Source: Callorhinus ursinus
Lineage: Eukaryota; Chordata; Mammalia; Carnivora; Otariidae
Assembly: GCF_003265705.1 (NCBI RefSeq)
Contig: NW_020312785.1
Coordinates: forward strand, 18,814,968 to 18,878,967
Length of the DNA: 64,000 nt
Direction: 5' to 3'
Under the pieces are notes generated by a model, which was not told the origin of the DNA, ran no database searches, and saw nothing but the letters and a program-made list of their open reading frames with translations. Both the position numbers and the translations under genes were made by a program. The first letter of the stretch is position 1. Each line of letters starts with the position of its first letter. Positions 35,560-48,716 of this stretch are shown here, piece by piece.

Positions 35560-35720
35560 AGTGAATGGATGGATTCTGAAGTTAAGCAGATAGGGGTTTG
35601 AATTTTGGTTTTGCTGCTCACAAGCAAATAGAAGGTAGGCATGTCAGCCTTTCTGAGCTATAATTATGGATAATTATAACAACTTTATTTGTTTTTACCC
35701 TGCCTGCAATATGTAAGAAA
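35560..35720 (+). repeat. MIR SINE relic
   Basis: ggattctgaagttaagcaga, ggggtttgaattttggtttt and ctgctcacaagc match MIR in plus orientation. Confidence 0.6.
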
Positions 35721-35869
35721 ACATATTAAACTGCTAGAGAAGTTTTAAATCAATATGTCACATACACTTAGGAACTATTTCCTATGTATCTTCAACATAC
35801 CACATCCTGGACTAGACTTTGTCAAAATATGAAAGTCACATGGTCATGTATATAACTGTATTTCCTATC

Positions 35870-36000
35870 TCCCCAACCAGAAGATTCACATCTTCAAAAC
35901 AGGGACTATAGAGATTATCATATTTTATGTTCCATAGTGCTACAGTAGGTATTTGACAAATAGCTGAAAAAAATGAGTAAGTGAATCAATGAATGGCAAA
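35870..36000 (+). repeat. L2 3'-end relic
   Basis: aaaacagggactatagagat, agtgctacagtaggtatttg and a final tcaatgaatgg fit the L2 end. Confidence 0.5.
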
Positions 36001-36640
36001 TCAAATTGATTATTATTCTTATTGGAAACTTGATCAGCAAGTTGTCAGAAAGCATTACAAACTGTTTAATAGCTAAGTATTCATTCTACACAAGAATGAA
36101 CTATTTTTTGTTGCTCATGTTAAACCACCTAAAATGAAAAATAGACTTGTTCTATAGGCGTAATGAATTTAGCTCTTTTCACCAAGGGATATACATATTT
36201 GATTCATTAATGATTTCATATGGAAGTTGTTAAATGAAATTAAACTTTTATTAAAATGTGTACATGGACTGAATGTTTGAATTTATAAATATAAATATAC
36301 CTGCAAAATTGTTTGATCGATGGGAGAAAATGCGATTTCTACTATTAAATACATTTATGATTTATTTTTCTCATATCAGCATATCATAGCTCCTCAATAT
36401 CCAAAGCCATCTAATAACTATGGATAAATTACAAATGTCTGCCATGGGCATGACACAATGCTTTGCATATTTAAATGCTTCAACACTCAAACCCTACAAC
36501 CATAAAGCAGTATAGTCAACATAGGCAGATTCATCTTTATGATGGGTTTTTATCCTCTAAAAGGGTTAATGCTCAAAGAATCCTTTGTTTTGTGACAAGT
36601 ATAATGTGAGGACCCTCAAAACCCTGATTTATCATTGCTC
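36001..36640. other. Unassigned interval
   Basis: AT-rich; no gene or repeat family recognised. Confidence 0.45.
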
Positions 36641-36665
36641 CTTTTTTTTCCTCTTTCTTTCCTAG

Positions 36666-36821
36666 TGCTGTTTTTTAAGTGCTCGCGATCCACATTGGAT
36701 AAAAAAAAGACATTTGAGGTCGAGAGCTGTGGAGGTTCAGGGTGGGAGCGGGACGGCTATTTTGAATCTTGTGACAGTGAGGTTTCGTTCACTAAGGAGC
36801 TCTCTGTGGGCTTCTGGCATT
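36666..36821 (+). other. Candidate exon in CpG-bearing unique sequence
   Basis: A long pyrimidine tract (about 36640-36662) ends in CCTAG, and ATT|GTAAGT follows 156 nt later, so splice-like signals bound the segment. Two plus frames are open throughout. One starts at the first base and makes exactly 52 codons, continuing open to 36914. The other, read with two leading bases, encodes FKCSRSTLDKKKTFEVESCG and more. I recognise neither product. The sequence is less AT-rich than its surroundings and holds several CpGs. It may be a coding exon, a long non-coding RNA exon, or part of a regulatory element. Confidence 0.3.
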
Positions 36822-36947
36822 GTAAGTGTTTTGTCTGCTTGCAAGCGAGCAGCTGATGGATGGGGAAAATGTTCATTGATTTGTCGTGCCTGCACTGCAG
36901 CCAACCAGCACTAGAATGAGGTGGCACCATCATGAATCTCTCAACTA

Positions 36948-36963
36948 TGCATATTTATATGCA
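36948..36963. promoter_or_regulatory. POU-like palindrome
   Basis: TGCATATTTATATGCA is a perfect palindrome with two ATGCATAT-like half sites facing each other. It is followed by an E-box-type CAGCTG. POU-domain factors bind such motifs; binding here is inference only. Confidence 0.3.
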
Positions 36964-37442
36964 GCTGCTGTACTTCTAAACCTCCAGTGAATACAAAGTA
37001 CTTGTGTGGCCACCAGTTCACACAATGCCGTCCTGCCGCATGCTCTGATTTAACTACTGTATGGAAGAATAGACTTGGGGGGCTCGGTGGGATAGAGAAA
37101 GGAGAGGTAAGCATGGAGGGAGAAAAGACTCTTGCACAATTCCTTTTTCTTAGATAGTCAAGAGAATGAAATGAATGTGGGAACAAGTAGGGAACATTCT
37201 AATCAATGCTTGACGTGCTTGAATCTCAAGTTCTAAAATTGATTAATGGAAAAGAAATCCTTTTAGAGATGGTGTTTTCAGGGAGCCAAGCTTTGGGACT
37301 ACATGATAATGATGTGGTTAAAATATGCTGGCATCACTGAAATCATCATAGCACTGAGCTGTGTGTATGAGAAAGTCCCTCCCCTGGGTAAACCACAGCT
37401 TTGGGATAGAGAAATAGATGAGATGCTATACTTGACGGAGCT

Positions 37443-37473
37443 GGGGCGGGGCGGGGGGGGCGGTGCGCAGCGG
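37443..37473 (+). promoter_or_regulatory. GC-box cluster
   Basis: Two overlapping GGGGCGGGG motifs (Sp1-type) lie in a short G-rich, CpG-bearing patch that stands out in AT-rich DNA. A GA-rich tail follows. No TATA or transcript evidence is visible. Confidence 0.3.
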
Positions 37474-38830
37474 AGAAGGGGAGAGGGAGACGGAAGGAGA
37501 AATAAAGAATCTTTAGTAGCACTGGAAAGAAAATTTAAGTGAAGTGAAAATACGAGGTATTTTTTTTAATATTTATTTTAAATTTAAAAAAATACAAATG
37601 AAAGAGAATTCATTTTAGAATGGAAAATGGAGCAGAAGGAGTGGTTTGGAAATATGAAAGCTATAGGGCAAGATTTGAGTGAGAGCTTAGAAGAAATGAA
37701 GGGATATACTGTGAGCTAGGAAATGAAATTCAAGGGATACAAGAAACAAAGGGAAAAGAAAAGTCAAAATGAGAAACCTCTCTTTCCAACAGCACAAAAA
37801 CATTTACTTGAGACACATAGATACATACTTAGAATTATAAAGTCTAAATAGTTTTATAAAAATGTAGTTTTATTGGGCTGTAACATTTGTGGCACAATAA
37901 ATCTGTAAGGTGGGAGATTTTAGACTTGATCAGTAAATTTCATTTTCCCAGCATTTAAGGAAAAGGAATTAAAGAGACAAGAAAGGAATTGGGGAAAATT
38001 GAAAATCACATAAAACTAACAGCTACTATGAAATTTTTCTCGTTCAGAAAGTTCTGGAGGCCAAATTCAGGTAAAAGCTATTGACAACAATAGTCCCACA
38101 GTGCCTCTGACAGAAGTTCATTTTATTATAAGATTAGGGCTCAGCTCCAATATAAGCTGTACCAAAGCAACATCAAACGAAAAGTCAAATTCAATATCTG
38201 GGTACAGTTTGATTCCATTATCAAAAATAAGCTTTATGCTTTTCCATGTAGAGTTAAAGCACTAATTCAGCCCAAATTGCAGCTGCTCTTTTGACCAGAA
38301 CATAAAATGGCCTTTTTCTGAATTTTCCAGGCAGGGTGTCAAACCTTATCTCCCATAGGTCTAGGGAAGATGGATTGAATCTTGAAAGTTATAATGCCAG
38401 GGCATATTCAATGTTGCTATTATATCCTAGCCATTTAGCCTTCATTAAACATGTTCAGATTTTTAAAACAATACACAAAACCTCAAAATTGATTAGGAGT
38501 TTCTCTCTTTGGGCACAGAAACACCCTTATAATACAGTAATATTAGACACTGGGCTAGCAATGTACTCCACCCAGTGGTGTGTCAGAGTAAAAATGCCTT
38601 TTATAAAAGCGAACCCCGACCGAATTTCTTTCTATTTTTCAGCCCTTAGAGCGGTAAAATGTTAGATAAACATGTGAAATGTAACGTGAACTTTACTCCT
38701 CATAATGACAAAATAGGAAAGGCACATTAACCATTTTTGAAAGATCATGTCTTCCAATTTTTCAATTAAAAATAAGTAAAATCTTTAATACAGCTCTCAT
38801 ATAAGGATTATGAATAACCCAATCATCTTC
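37474..38830. other. Repeat-poor unique sequence
   Basis: No mobile element was recognised. The part 38040-38700 has mixed composition and CpGs (aagcgaaccccgaccgaatt), like conserved non-coding DNA, but conservation cannot be tested here. Confidence 0.35.
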
Positions 38831-38870
38831 ATGTATATATGTGCATATATATACACACACACACACATAC
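38831..38870. repeat. (TA)n/(CA)n microsatellite
   Basis: TA units, then CA units. Confidence 0.9.
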
Positions 38871-41800
38871 ATTGATAAAAGTGAGTTTCTGAGGTCACTA
38901 AGTTGCTGTCCTTTAAACTGATGCATGATAAACACCATTTTCCTGATATAGAGAAACCAAACTTGAAGGCTAAGCAAACAAACAAATAAAAAGGCAAGCC
39001 AAACCACTGATGAGTACTAGAATGCTAAGGAGAATGGGCTCCTCCCACTAACTACCTTACCTGGTTTACTGGTCTAACCAGAACATCTTGCCCAATCCTG
39101 TTGAAATATCTCAAGCTCTGTTTGTTTATGCCCTTGTTGCAGTTGGCAGAGAATAGAGGAAATACAATGGAATCTTTCTTTTGTGATTTATCTTTATGAC
39201 GATCAAAGACCATTAGACATCAAAGATACTATGACTTGGATAAACAGTGTTCTGAGATTAGGTCCCCACCCCCACCCCCCAGGAAAGTACACTTTAAAAA
39301 TTCTGGTTATCAGTTGTTTCTTACAAAAATTGAGCAAAAATAAAAACTGAATGAGTTTGGACATCTAATGCTTGATTGGAGTTTTCCCATTTTAAACATG
39401 GAGGCATATAAAAGCCCATGTTTCCATTTAACAGACAAAGAGAATGTAGTTTGAACAAAAACTGAGATAATATTAATGAGATAAATACATGGTGGAAAGC
39501 AACTTTGGACTATGTCAAATGGCAACTCATTATTGTTATTCTAAATCTGCCATTAAACAGATATTTAATATGAAGTTAGTCACAATATTTTTGAACCAAA
39601 ATTTCTTCTTAAAAAATGTACTGCTAAAACCAATTTATTTCCACTGCCAAGAAAGAAGAGGATTAGTAATTCCTAATTCTGTTTGTATTACGAACCTCTG
39701 GAGAATCTGATGAAACCCAGGAACCCCTTCCCTAGCAAAATGTTGATATCCACAGACCCACAATGATTTGCATATAATTTCAGGCTTTCAAGAATCCCTT
39801 GCCACTTACTCATGTATTTATATGGAGACCATGAGCTTCATGTAATGAAGGTCTGGATAATCATTTATTAATTTGTGTAACTCAACCAATAGTCTAAATC
39901 ACTTATTTCTGTCGTCAAGTCTCAAGCAAGGTGTCTGGCCCAGAGTTGATACTGAATAAGTTTGGGGCTTATGGAGTTGTTTTAAAATGAAAGCTCTGAG
40001 CTAGGGACTTTAAAATTGTAATCTGTTCTGAAAAACTGGAGTTAACATGAAAAGTAGAAACCAGGAACCACATTAACACATACTTAGTTCAATGAATATT
40101 CAGACTTTCCTGTGGTGTGATTTGACAAAAAGAGAACATTGTACAAAAATATTCATGTGTATGGAAATGCGGAGTAGGTGGTATCTTTACTGAATTTTAT
40201 GTTGTTTTTATATAATGTGAATGTCTCATAAGTTCCCATTAGAAAAAATTACTATATAATTACTCCATCATCGCCTCATGGAATACAAAGTTTTTCTTAT
40301 GAAACACTTTTAATAAAAGGCAATGCAGAATGCTTACAGTCATTGTTCATTAACTAATTGACTCATGTGTTACATATGACATCATCTGGAATATCACATT
40401 TATAGCCATACCACTGTGAGTCTTGTCAAATATACAGTCCAGTCCAACGCAGCAAAGTAGAAAAACCAGATAAAATCTAAGCCCATTACAAAGTGGCTCA
40501 CAGTTACACTGGGCCCAATTACATACAGGGTCAAATGATGTCCCCAATAGATCATAACATCCCCACTGTTACTCAGAGAACCCAAAGAGTAATGTTAGCA
40601 TTACTCTCATTTGGACATTATATCACGATTACATTGCACCAAGGCAGTTTTTCAAAGATTTAGCTTAACCAAGGAGAGAAGACATTTGTAGAAATGAGTA
40701 CAAATTATGGAGAAATCTAACGTTGGAGGAGTTACCTAATTTTTCTGAGAGGCTTCTACTTACACAAAATATTCGACATAATAGTATTGTGATTTTTAAA
40801 TGCCAGAATCAAGGTAAAGTGAATAGTTACATACCTGGTATATTGAACACATGGTAACTTCTTCATTATTATTCCTAGCATTATTAGTACACTAATACAA
40901 CTAATTAAGTCTGATCACAGCAGAACTTAGACTCACTCAAACTTTCCTGTGCCCTTCCAGTACAAAAAAAAAAAAAAAAAAAAACCCTGAAACTATCTCC
41001 CTAATAGACACTACTTATTATAAATTTGGAACATCTATTCACTAAACTAATGTTTCAAAAATAATTCTTACATGGCCAAATTTAGTTCCAAATTTGCTTG
41101 AAATCATATTTAGCATCTTCCTGCCTCCAATCTTGGTTTCTGAAAGGATAGTGGGCATAAAAGTTACCATCGCGGGGCCTTTGCACCAAGTACAATATTC
41201 AAAACAATCTGTCCTTTAAATATTGTTAAAAATGCATAGAGTATTATATAACTGCAGTGTCTACTTCTTGGAATCAGGATCTGATGACAATGATCTCACC
41301 TCAAATCAGTATTTGTGCAAATAATTGTTCACTGGTTATAACTACTGAGCAATATAGCAGGGCATTTTTGACACATTAAAAACTCTCAAATGCATGCCTT
41401 TTTTGTTTGCATATATCCCTGTCACTGTTGCATATGTCACTGTTGAACAGGCATCTGTTGAATAGCAAAACATCTGTACTTCAATTTGATACTTAAATAT
41501 TTATGGAGATGCATGATTACCTCTTAAGTGAAATACTTTTATTGATTCTCCTTTAGTTTTATTTATAGTAAGGAACTGTAATAAAATAGTGGTTGGACAT
41601 TTCATTCTATTTCAAAAGATGGAAAGATCTTATAGTGTTTCCTTTGTTTAATACTGACATCTGTAATGCATGAATCTCTTTGGATTTTTTTTTTTTTATT
41701 CTTCTGATTTGGAGTAGAAACTGACAAAATTTGCTTTATCTTCAATGAATTAAGGTGTCTCCATTCACAATAAGAACAATTTTGCTCATAATTCTTCCAG

Positions 41801-43185
41801 AAAGTTGCTTTGGAAGACACAAGAATATTATCAGAGGATAGATTTAGGAGATGGAAACACTATCAGAGGCTATAAAATGACTCCCTGATAAACTCCAACT
41901 GTGCCCTGCTCCAGGGCAATAATAATTTGGTCATTTTTCAAATTAGTCTAATTCTCCTGACTTTTGCTTTGCCTCCAATGTTCAGAAGGTGAGGAACTCT
42001 GAAACTGGGACAAAGGAGGCCCTATGTGTTTATACACATTATGAAGGAAATCAAAGTTTATATTTATAGCTAAATTGAAAACTAGTTTTGTAGAGAAACC
42101 TTGGCCTGGAAAATGAAGACCGATTTTGAATTTCTTTTCCAGCCTCTGGTCATCTCAGAGATTCACAATGATAGCCTGAGGCAGAGCATTCCCTAACTCT
42201 CTGTCTCTATTTCACCACTGAAAAAATAAGACCAACATTTCAGGCTTCCACCTTAGCTACACCAGAATAATTTTGCAAAAATGAATGTCAATGTGCAATG
42301 TGCGAACGCACAGTATCAATCTTAAAGGATACATGAATAACCTCTGAATTACTACACTGCATCTAGTTTGCAATTGAAGGAGATGATAAATAATTCACCT
42401 ACCAGCTCCACAGAGAAACTACCAGCCAAATGCAATATACACAGTAATATTACCTATTCTTTTCCTTTGTACTTTATGGAGAGTTGTGGGGATGGGATAC
42501 TTTTCATTTGTCAGTTTGGATGAGACTTTGACCTAACAATTTTGTCACCTAGGCTCAGTTGAAACCCAACCTGAGGCTTTAACAAAACAACTAAAACTCA
42601 GAACAAAGATTTTTCCACATATTGCCCCACCTGACATGAAGTGATGTTAGTTGTTTTGAAGTTTAGGAAAACTCCAGGTGATTAGAGCTTGAATTCTAAT
42701 TAATATTTCTGTAGCTTGAATGGGCTCAACGGTTATAGTTTTGTTGCACAATTTTCCAAAAAAATGTCTTTTCATGTTTCTTCTTTGTATTTTTCTTATC
42801 ACTCACTGTCTTTACTATGTGCCCAGATACTTACAGTATACGGTCTTTTTTTTTTTAATTGTGAACAAATTTTAAACAATCACATCCTTCAGCTTTATTT
42901 ATAGCTTTTGGTGTAGATGCTAGGAGGGGATAAGAGTGTTAGATTTAAAGAAGTTTTAATATTTTCCCTAGGACAGATTTTTAATATCACCCATTTTCTA
43001 TCTAAATATGTTTTAAATGGTTGAACATATGTCACGATCATCAAGTCAAAATGCCAAAGATCAAGAAGGGGGACATTAACCCAGCAAAGCTCCATAAGAG
43101 ATTTGAGTGCATCTGAACTTCAAAGTGATTAGGTAAGGAATTAAACATTAATTAACAGGAACACTTGAAAAAGTAGAGGACTACA
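38871..43185. other. Largely unique AT-rich stretch
   Basis: About 4.3 kb without a supported gene. A weak L2-type tail appears near 39900-39965. Short open frames here have no support. Confidence 0.45.
40964..40984. repeat. A21 homopolymer
   Basis: An uninterrupted run of 21 A. No retrocopy was recognised upstream of it. Confidence 0.95.
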
Positions 43186-43340
43186 TCAGTGGTTTCCCTA
43201 TGTAGTTCCAGATTTTCTACTTGTGGGTTCTCAGGCCACATCCAGATATACTGAACCAAAATTTCAGTGCTAAGGCCTATGCATCTGCATTGCAGGCTCT
43301 TACTATGATGCACAGCCATGACTGGGAACCACTGGGCTAA
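43186..43340 (+). repeat. MER5A-like DNA transposon relic
   Basis: It begins catcagtggtttccctatgt, has caaaatttcagtgctaaggc and ctatgcatctgcattgcagg, and ends actgggaaccactggg. The terminal inverted repeats and the order match MER5A (hAT-Charlie). Confidence 0.7.
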
Positions 43341-43779
43341 ATTACAATAAAAAAAAGAGCTCTATTTTTGAGACCAAGTGTTTCATAATAATATACACAG
43401 ACAATTCTCATATTATGCCCCAGTACAGAATGGGTATAGACTTCATTTTGAGGTAGGATAGATCTGTTTGGAATGCTGTCAAGGGGATTTACATACTAAA
43501 GAATTGGTAGGACCTTATTTTTTTTGCAGAACAATAAGGTAATTCCAATGTATCCTACCCTTTTGTTAAATCAGAAAGATTTATGAATCATCCATGGAGT
43601 CAGACAGCTGGAAAGAATGTAATGAAATAATAACACTGCATTTATGAAGTAAAATCCACAAGACATGTGAGAAGAGAAAAAAATGCCACTCTCAAAACTA
43701 GACAGAACAAGTGAACAAAAAATAAGGGAGAAGATAGAGGATCTAACCAATATAACCAAGAGGGTAGATCTAATGACTA
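43341..43779. other. Unassigned interval before the old L1
   Basis: It may include the diverged 5' part of the following L1; no gene. Confidence 0.35.
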
Positions 43780-44304
43780 TATACATTGAACTCTACTCCT
43801 AAGAATAGAGAATACACATTCTTCTCAGGTACCTACAGAATGTTCACAAAAACTGATCACATATTAAATTGCAAAGAAAATATCAGTAACTTCCATAAAG
43901 TAAAATATTATGAATAATACTCCAATATTATAAGGCAATTAAACAAGAAATTATATATATTTAAAAAACAAACAAGAAAAACCTTTCTACTTGGACATTT
44001 AAAAAAATGTTTTTACTAAATAATTTGGGTAAAAGAGGAATTTATAAATTGAAATGATAGAATTAAAAATAAGGTATCATAAGGATGGAAATAATAAAAG
44101 AAGAAAATGATCAGAGGGTAAGATAAGAGAAAAAACAGTAGGTCTAATTAAAATTGTATTATTATTTTTTAATAACAAAAGAAAAAATCACTGGCTAACC
44201 TGATCAAGAAAAAGCAGTGACAAAGTCTAGGAAGAAAAGGATGCAAAATAAAAAAAATAACAAAAGGGAAAAAAACTCATTGGAAATCAAAGAAGTTAAA
44301 ACAT

Positions 44305-44363
44305 GCACACAAGCATGCACACAGAGATGCATGCACACACACACAGACACACACACACACACA
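44305..44363. repeat. CA-rich microsatellite
   Basis: Interrupted (CA)n with GCATGCA breaks. Confidence 0.9.
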
Positions 44364-44531
44364 ACTGCTTTGCAGAACTCTAAATAAATTTGAAAAACTA
44401 GATAGGTAGATATTGCCAAATTGACTCTATTTGAATTATAAATCTTAGACCAATTTCCATAGAAGAAAACCTCAGCAAGTTATCTAGGAATTGCTCCACA
44501 AAAAGCACCAGGCTCTGATGGATTCACTCAT

Positions 44532-44532
44532 G

Positions 44533-44572
<40 letters not shown>
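44532..44572. repeat. (TA)n(CA)n microsatellite
   Basis: About 12 TA units followed by about 8 CA units. Confidence 0.95.
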
Positions 44573-45015
44573 TTTGCCTGCTTTCTATGACCACAGTCTA
44601 AACTCTCTAGAAATTATTCCAGTACATTGAAAAGGAATTAAAAATTCATAATTCCTTTTGTAAAACAAGTAAAAAAAGAACATCTAATGGAATAAAGATA
44701 CTACAAAGGAACAAAAAAAATCACTCATAATTAATTCAAGGATATAAATAAAATATTAACAAATAGGATCCAATGCCATTTTAAGAAAATAATGCACTGT
44801 GACCAAATAAGCTTTATTCCAAGGATATATAATCATTTCAATATTTAGAAATGTATTACTATCACATATTATGCTATATCTAAGGGGAAAAAAAATCATG
44901 ATTGTCTCCATAGATGCTGAAAAAGCTTTTGAAAAAATTAAAACTCTTTCATTATTAAATAAACAACAAGAAATTAGGAATTGAGGGATATTTTACATAC
45001 ATATTATTGAGGGAT

Positions 45016-45018
<3 letters not shown>

Positions 45019-45059
<41 letters not shown>

Positions 45060-45067
45060 CACACACA
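45019..45067. repeat. (AC)n microsatellite, about 24 units
   Basis: It is interrupted once by a G (acgcac). It is the longest dinucleotide run in the window and likely length-variable. Confidence 0.96.
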
Positions 45068-46103
45068 AAAGCCAACATCTTTAATGAGGACAGTAGAAGC
45101 ATCTCTAGTAAAACTGAAAACAAAGTAAGCAGCCCACTATTTATGTTGCTATTCGACAATGTACTAAAGATATTAGCCAATTAGCAATTAGAAAACAGAA
45201 ATTAATTAGTGGCACAAGAATGAAGAGGAAGTAAAACTATCTTTATTTGTAGATGATATGGTAGCATACCAAGAAAACCTCAGAGGACCAAAGACAAAGC
45301 TACCTCAAAGAATCCATTAAAGAGCATAGTTTAACATTAACATACAAAAATACCTTAAGATGCCAATAATAAATAGTTAAAGGATAAATGATAGAGAAAA
45401 CCCACTTACAGTAACAATAAAGATTATATACTTAGGACTTGATTGAATGAGAAATGTGGAATATTTAAAAATTTTTAAAATTATTTTTAAAGATATAAAA
45501 ATAGACTTGGACAAATGGAAAGACATATCTTATTCTTGACTAAGACAACTCAACATAAAGATGTAGCTCTCCCCAAGTTAATGTACAAACTCAATGAACT
45601 CCTAATAAAAACATTCACAAGCTATTTTATGGAGTTAGATAAGTTGACACTAAAATTCATTTTAAAAGCATACATAAAACAAATAGCCAGCAAAACTAAG
45701 GGGGACTAGCCATTCTAAAAATTAAAATATGCTAACAAGCCTTTATAATTAAAACATGTAGTACTGGCACGTAAGTAGATAAATAATCCAGAAAAATGAA
45801 ATGCAAAAGTCCACAATTTGACACATGTTAAAGTGGCATTTCAAATCACTGGAGTAAAGATAAACTTCTAACAAATGGTGCTGGAACAACCAAGTAGCCA
45901 TTTGGAAAGAGTTAAAATTAGATTCATATCTCATCGTATACATCAAAATACATGCTAAATAAATTAGGGACCTAAATTTAAAAGTGAAACCATATAACTA
46001 CCAGGGGAAAACATGAATGAATACCTCTTCAGTCATAGTTAGGAAAAGGTTTTCTAATTATGAATCAAAATCCAGAAGGAATACAAGAAGAGATCTTAAA
46101 AGT

Positions 46104-46262
46104 TCTCATCACAAGGAAGAAAATTTTGTTAACTATTGATGCCAACTAAACTTACTGTGGTAAACATTTCACAATATATGTATGTCAAGTCATTGTGCTG
46201 TACACTTTAAACTTACAAAGTGTTGTATGTCAATTATATGCCAATGAAACTAGAAGAAAAAA
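46104..46262 (+). mobile_element. Nested L1 3' end
   Basis: ttctcatcacaaggaagaaa, gtggtaaacatttcacaata, gtgctgtacactttaaactt and gtcaattatatgccaatgaa are those of an L1MA/L1MB-type 3' terminus with a short A tail. It interrupts ORF2-like sequence, which resumes right after it. Confidence 0.65.
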
Positions 46263-48570
46263 GATTGATAAATATGAACAAATACAAAAATCTAAAAATA
46301 TCCAGGAGAAAATCTGCAAAGTCAAAAGGTAACTGAAAAACCAAAAGAAAATATTCATGATACAACTACAGACAAAGGACCAATATCCACAATATATCAA
46401 GAACTCCTGAAAACTGAGGAACAAACACCAAAAGCATAAAAGGTGGAAAAACATTTGAACCAACAATTTTCACACAAAATTTTTTTTAAAAACCCCCAAA
46501 TATATGAAAATATTTGAAGTTAGTCATAATCTCTGAAGTACAAATTAAAACACTTAAGGTATCATTTCTTTGCTCTTAGATGAGCAAAAATTGATGATAT
46601 CACATTCTGTTCATAAGGATGTAGGGAAACAAGCACTCCCATTTATTCCTCGTAAGAATAAAAATTGGTCCAACCCCTGGGAGATAAAAATGGGCAATAC
46701 TTAACAAAACTACATATGTAATTACCTACTGATTCAGCAATCCAATTTCTAGGACTCTACCCTGATGACACCTCAAACAATTAGAAAATACATATACACA
46801 ATGTTATTCATTGCAGCCTTGTTTTTAACTGCAAATATTGGAAACAACCTAATGCTCTTGCACAGGAAAGTCGTTGAATATATTACATGAGAGCTATATA
46901 ACAGAGTGCTAAGCAGCTGGATAAAAGAATGAGGAAGATTTCTATGAACTGAGCTTGGAGTATAGCAATTTTACATCCCCCCCCAAATTAATGAAAAATA
47001 AAATTTTTAAAAAATTAATGAAAAGTTAAAATAATCCAGGATATGAGGTGAACGTAACAAATGAACCTAGTTATGTTATAAATGAATAACATAACCATGT
47101 TGAATAGGATGGAGAAGAAAATAATGAACCAAAGAAACTTTGTGAAAAACTTTTGTGAAATACTGTAAGGCAAAAAAGAATGGTACACAATTATTTTACT
47201 CGGTGTAGTTAATCAGTTTCTCACAGGGGTAAGGGTTGTCCGCTTTGTAGCTACTTGATGTGTATACCAGGACTCAACATATAAGTAAATGTATTACAGA
47301 TAATGTGAGCCAAATTTTTCACTGTTGGAGAAAAACATTACAAACAAGGAAAAGCTGGAGGCTAGAATGAACTCTGTTATATTAGATTAGAATCAGAGAT
47401 ATCAGTATAAATTCATAATTGTTCATATATTTATGCAGACATGGAAATAAACATGGATGAAGATCAATACACAGATTAATATACTTTCAAACATTTCCCA
47501 GCTCTATCTATTAAGAGGGTCTGGAATCAATAAAACCACAGTAGCAACAAGGATATCTAGCACCTAGATCTTGATTTCTAAAGACCATTCTCTAATCAAA
47601 GGAAAAAGAACTCCTTGGACAAGTAGCTTATTTCAGGGATGAGCAGGAAAAACAAGGCAAATCTGGAATATCTTGTGTTACCAAAAAAAAGAGAAAGTAT
47701 CCAAAAAAGGAATAGGGCATGTCAACTAGACACTGAAGCCAGCCAAAGCTGGAATAATTTAAGCAAAATACAAAATGATATTATTGAATTATAACTCCTA
47801 AAATAAATCAATATCCATATGTCCACACTAATATAAGTATGTAATTGAATAAGCAAACAAAGGGGATAAGGGACATATCTTGTTTAAAAGAATTCCAATT
47901 AACATATGTGGGAAGAATGAGGGACATACAAAATCTCATTAGGCAAACACAATAGTAATAACTGTTACAGACTATATCTACCAATAAATATTAAAATCAG
48001 TGGGCAAAAGAGTGAAGAAAAACAGGCTATTTGCTTAGTCTAAAAGTATCTTTTCCAAGATGTATATTAATTATGAAAGGAAATACATTAAACTTATATT
48101 GGAAAAAACCTGAGCCACAGCACCTTCTTCAAATGTTGAGGGTTAAAACCATCAGTAATAAGGTACATGATTATCATGTATTCCCTGACATGATGCGTAT
48201 CACTGAGGATATATCACTTATTCTTGCCCTAAATGCACAGGCTCATGAGAAAACATCAGACAAACCCAAATTGAAGGACATTCTATAAAATAACTGACCA
48301 GTCCTCTTAAAAGTGTCGAAGTCATAAAAGAAAAGTTAAGACTGAGAAACTATAAAATAATGAGGTGACAAAGAGACCCAACAACAAAAGGTAATGTGGA
48401 ATCTTGAATTTGATATTAATTTCCTAGTTTTGATAATTATGTTATAGTTGTGTAGATTCTTAACATTAGGGGAAACTGAGTGAAGGGCATATATATGTAG
48501 TTTCTGTGTTATTTTTGCAACTTTTCTGGAGGCCTAAAATTATTTGAAAATAAAAAATATTTTTAAGAAT

Positions 48571-48686
48571 CATAACATTTTAAAAGTCAAGATTTTACTT
48601 CTAACCTGACATTGTGGTCTGAGCTCTAGTCCTAGCATTGATACTAAGAGATGTGACTTGAGTATGTCACTTAACATCTCTGGGCT
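48571..48686 (+). repeat. MIR-like relic
   Basis: gtggtctgagctctagtcct and gtcacttaacatctctgggc fit the MIR core. It runs into a tetranucleotide repeat. Confidence 0.5.
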
Positions 48687-48687
48687 T

Positions 48688-48716
48688 CATTCGTTCATTC
48701 ATTCATTCATTCATTC
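48688..48716. repeat. (CATT)n microsatellite
   Basis: Seven CATT-type units, the first altered by a G. Confidence 0.95.

Larger units (their letters stand above)
43780..48570 (+). mobile_element. Ancient L1 (L1M-type), ORF2 remnants to 3' end
   Basis: L1 ORF2 landmarks occur in order on the plus strand: acacattcttctcaggtacc, agcaccaggctctgatggat, attgtctccatagatgctga, tttatttgtagatgatatgg, then acaaaggaccaatatccaca and gcaatccaatttctaggact. A 3' UTR-like tail follows (caaacccaaattgaaggaca, cttttctggaggcctaaaat). Frames are thoroughly broken. It may be one element or several related fragments. A second L1 tail is nested at 46104-46262, and several microsatellites have grown inside. Confidence 0.75.

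Noticed and set aside
36840..36857. Possible microRNA-like hairpin (ctgcttgcaagcgagcag)
   Set aside because: The stem is short with almost no loop, far below a microRNA precursor.
40964..40984. A21 run as the tail of a processed pseudogene
   Set aside because: No mRNA-like sequence and no target duplication could be seen around it.
45515..45709. Plus-strand open frame of 64 codons
   Set aside because: It is a remnant of the ancient L1 ORF2.
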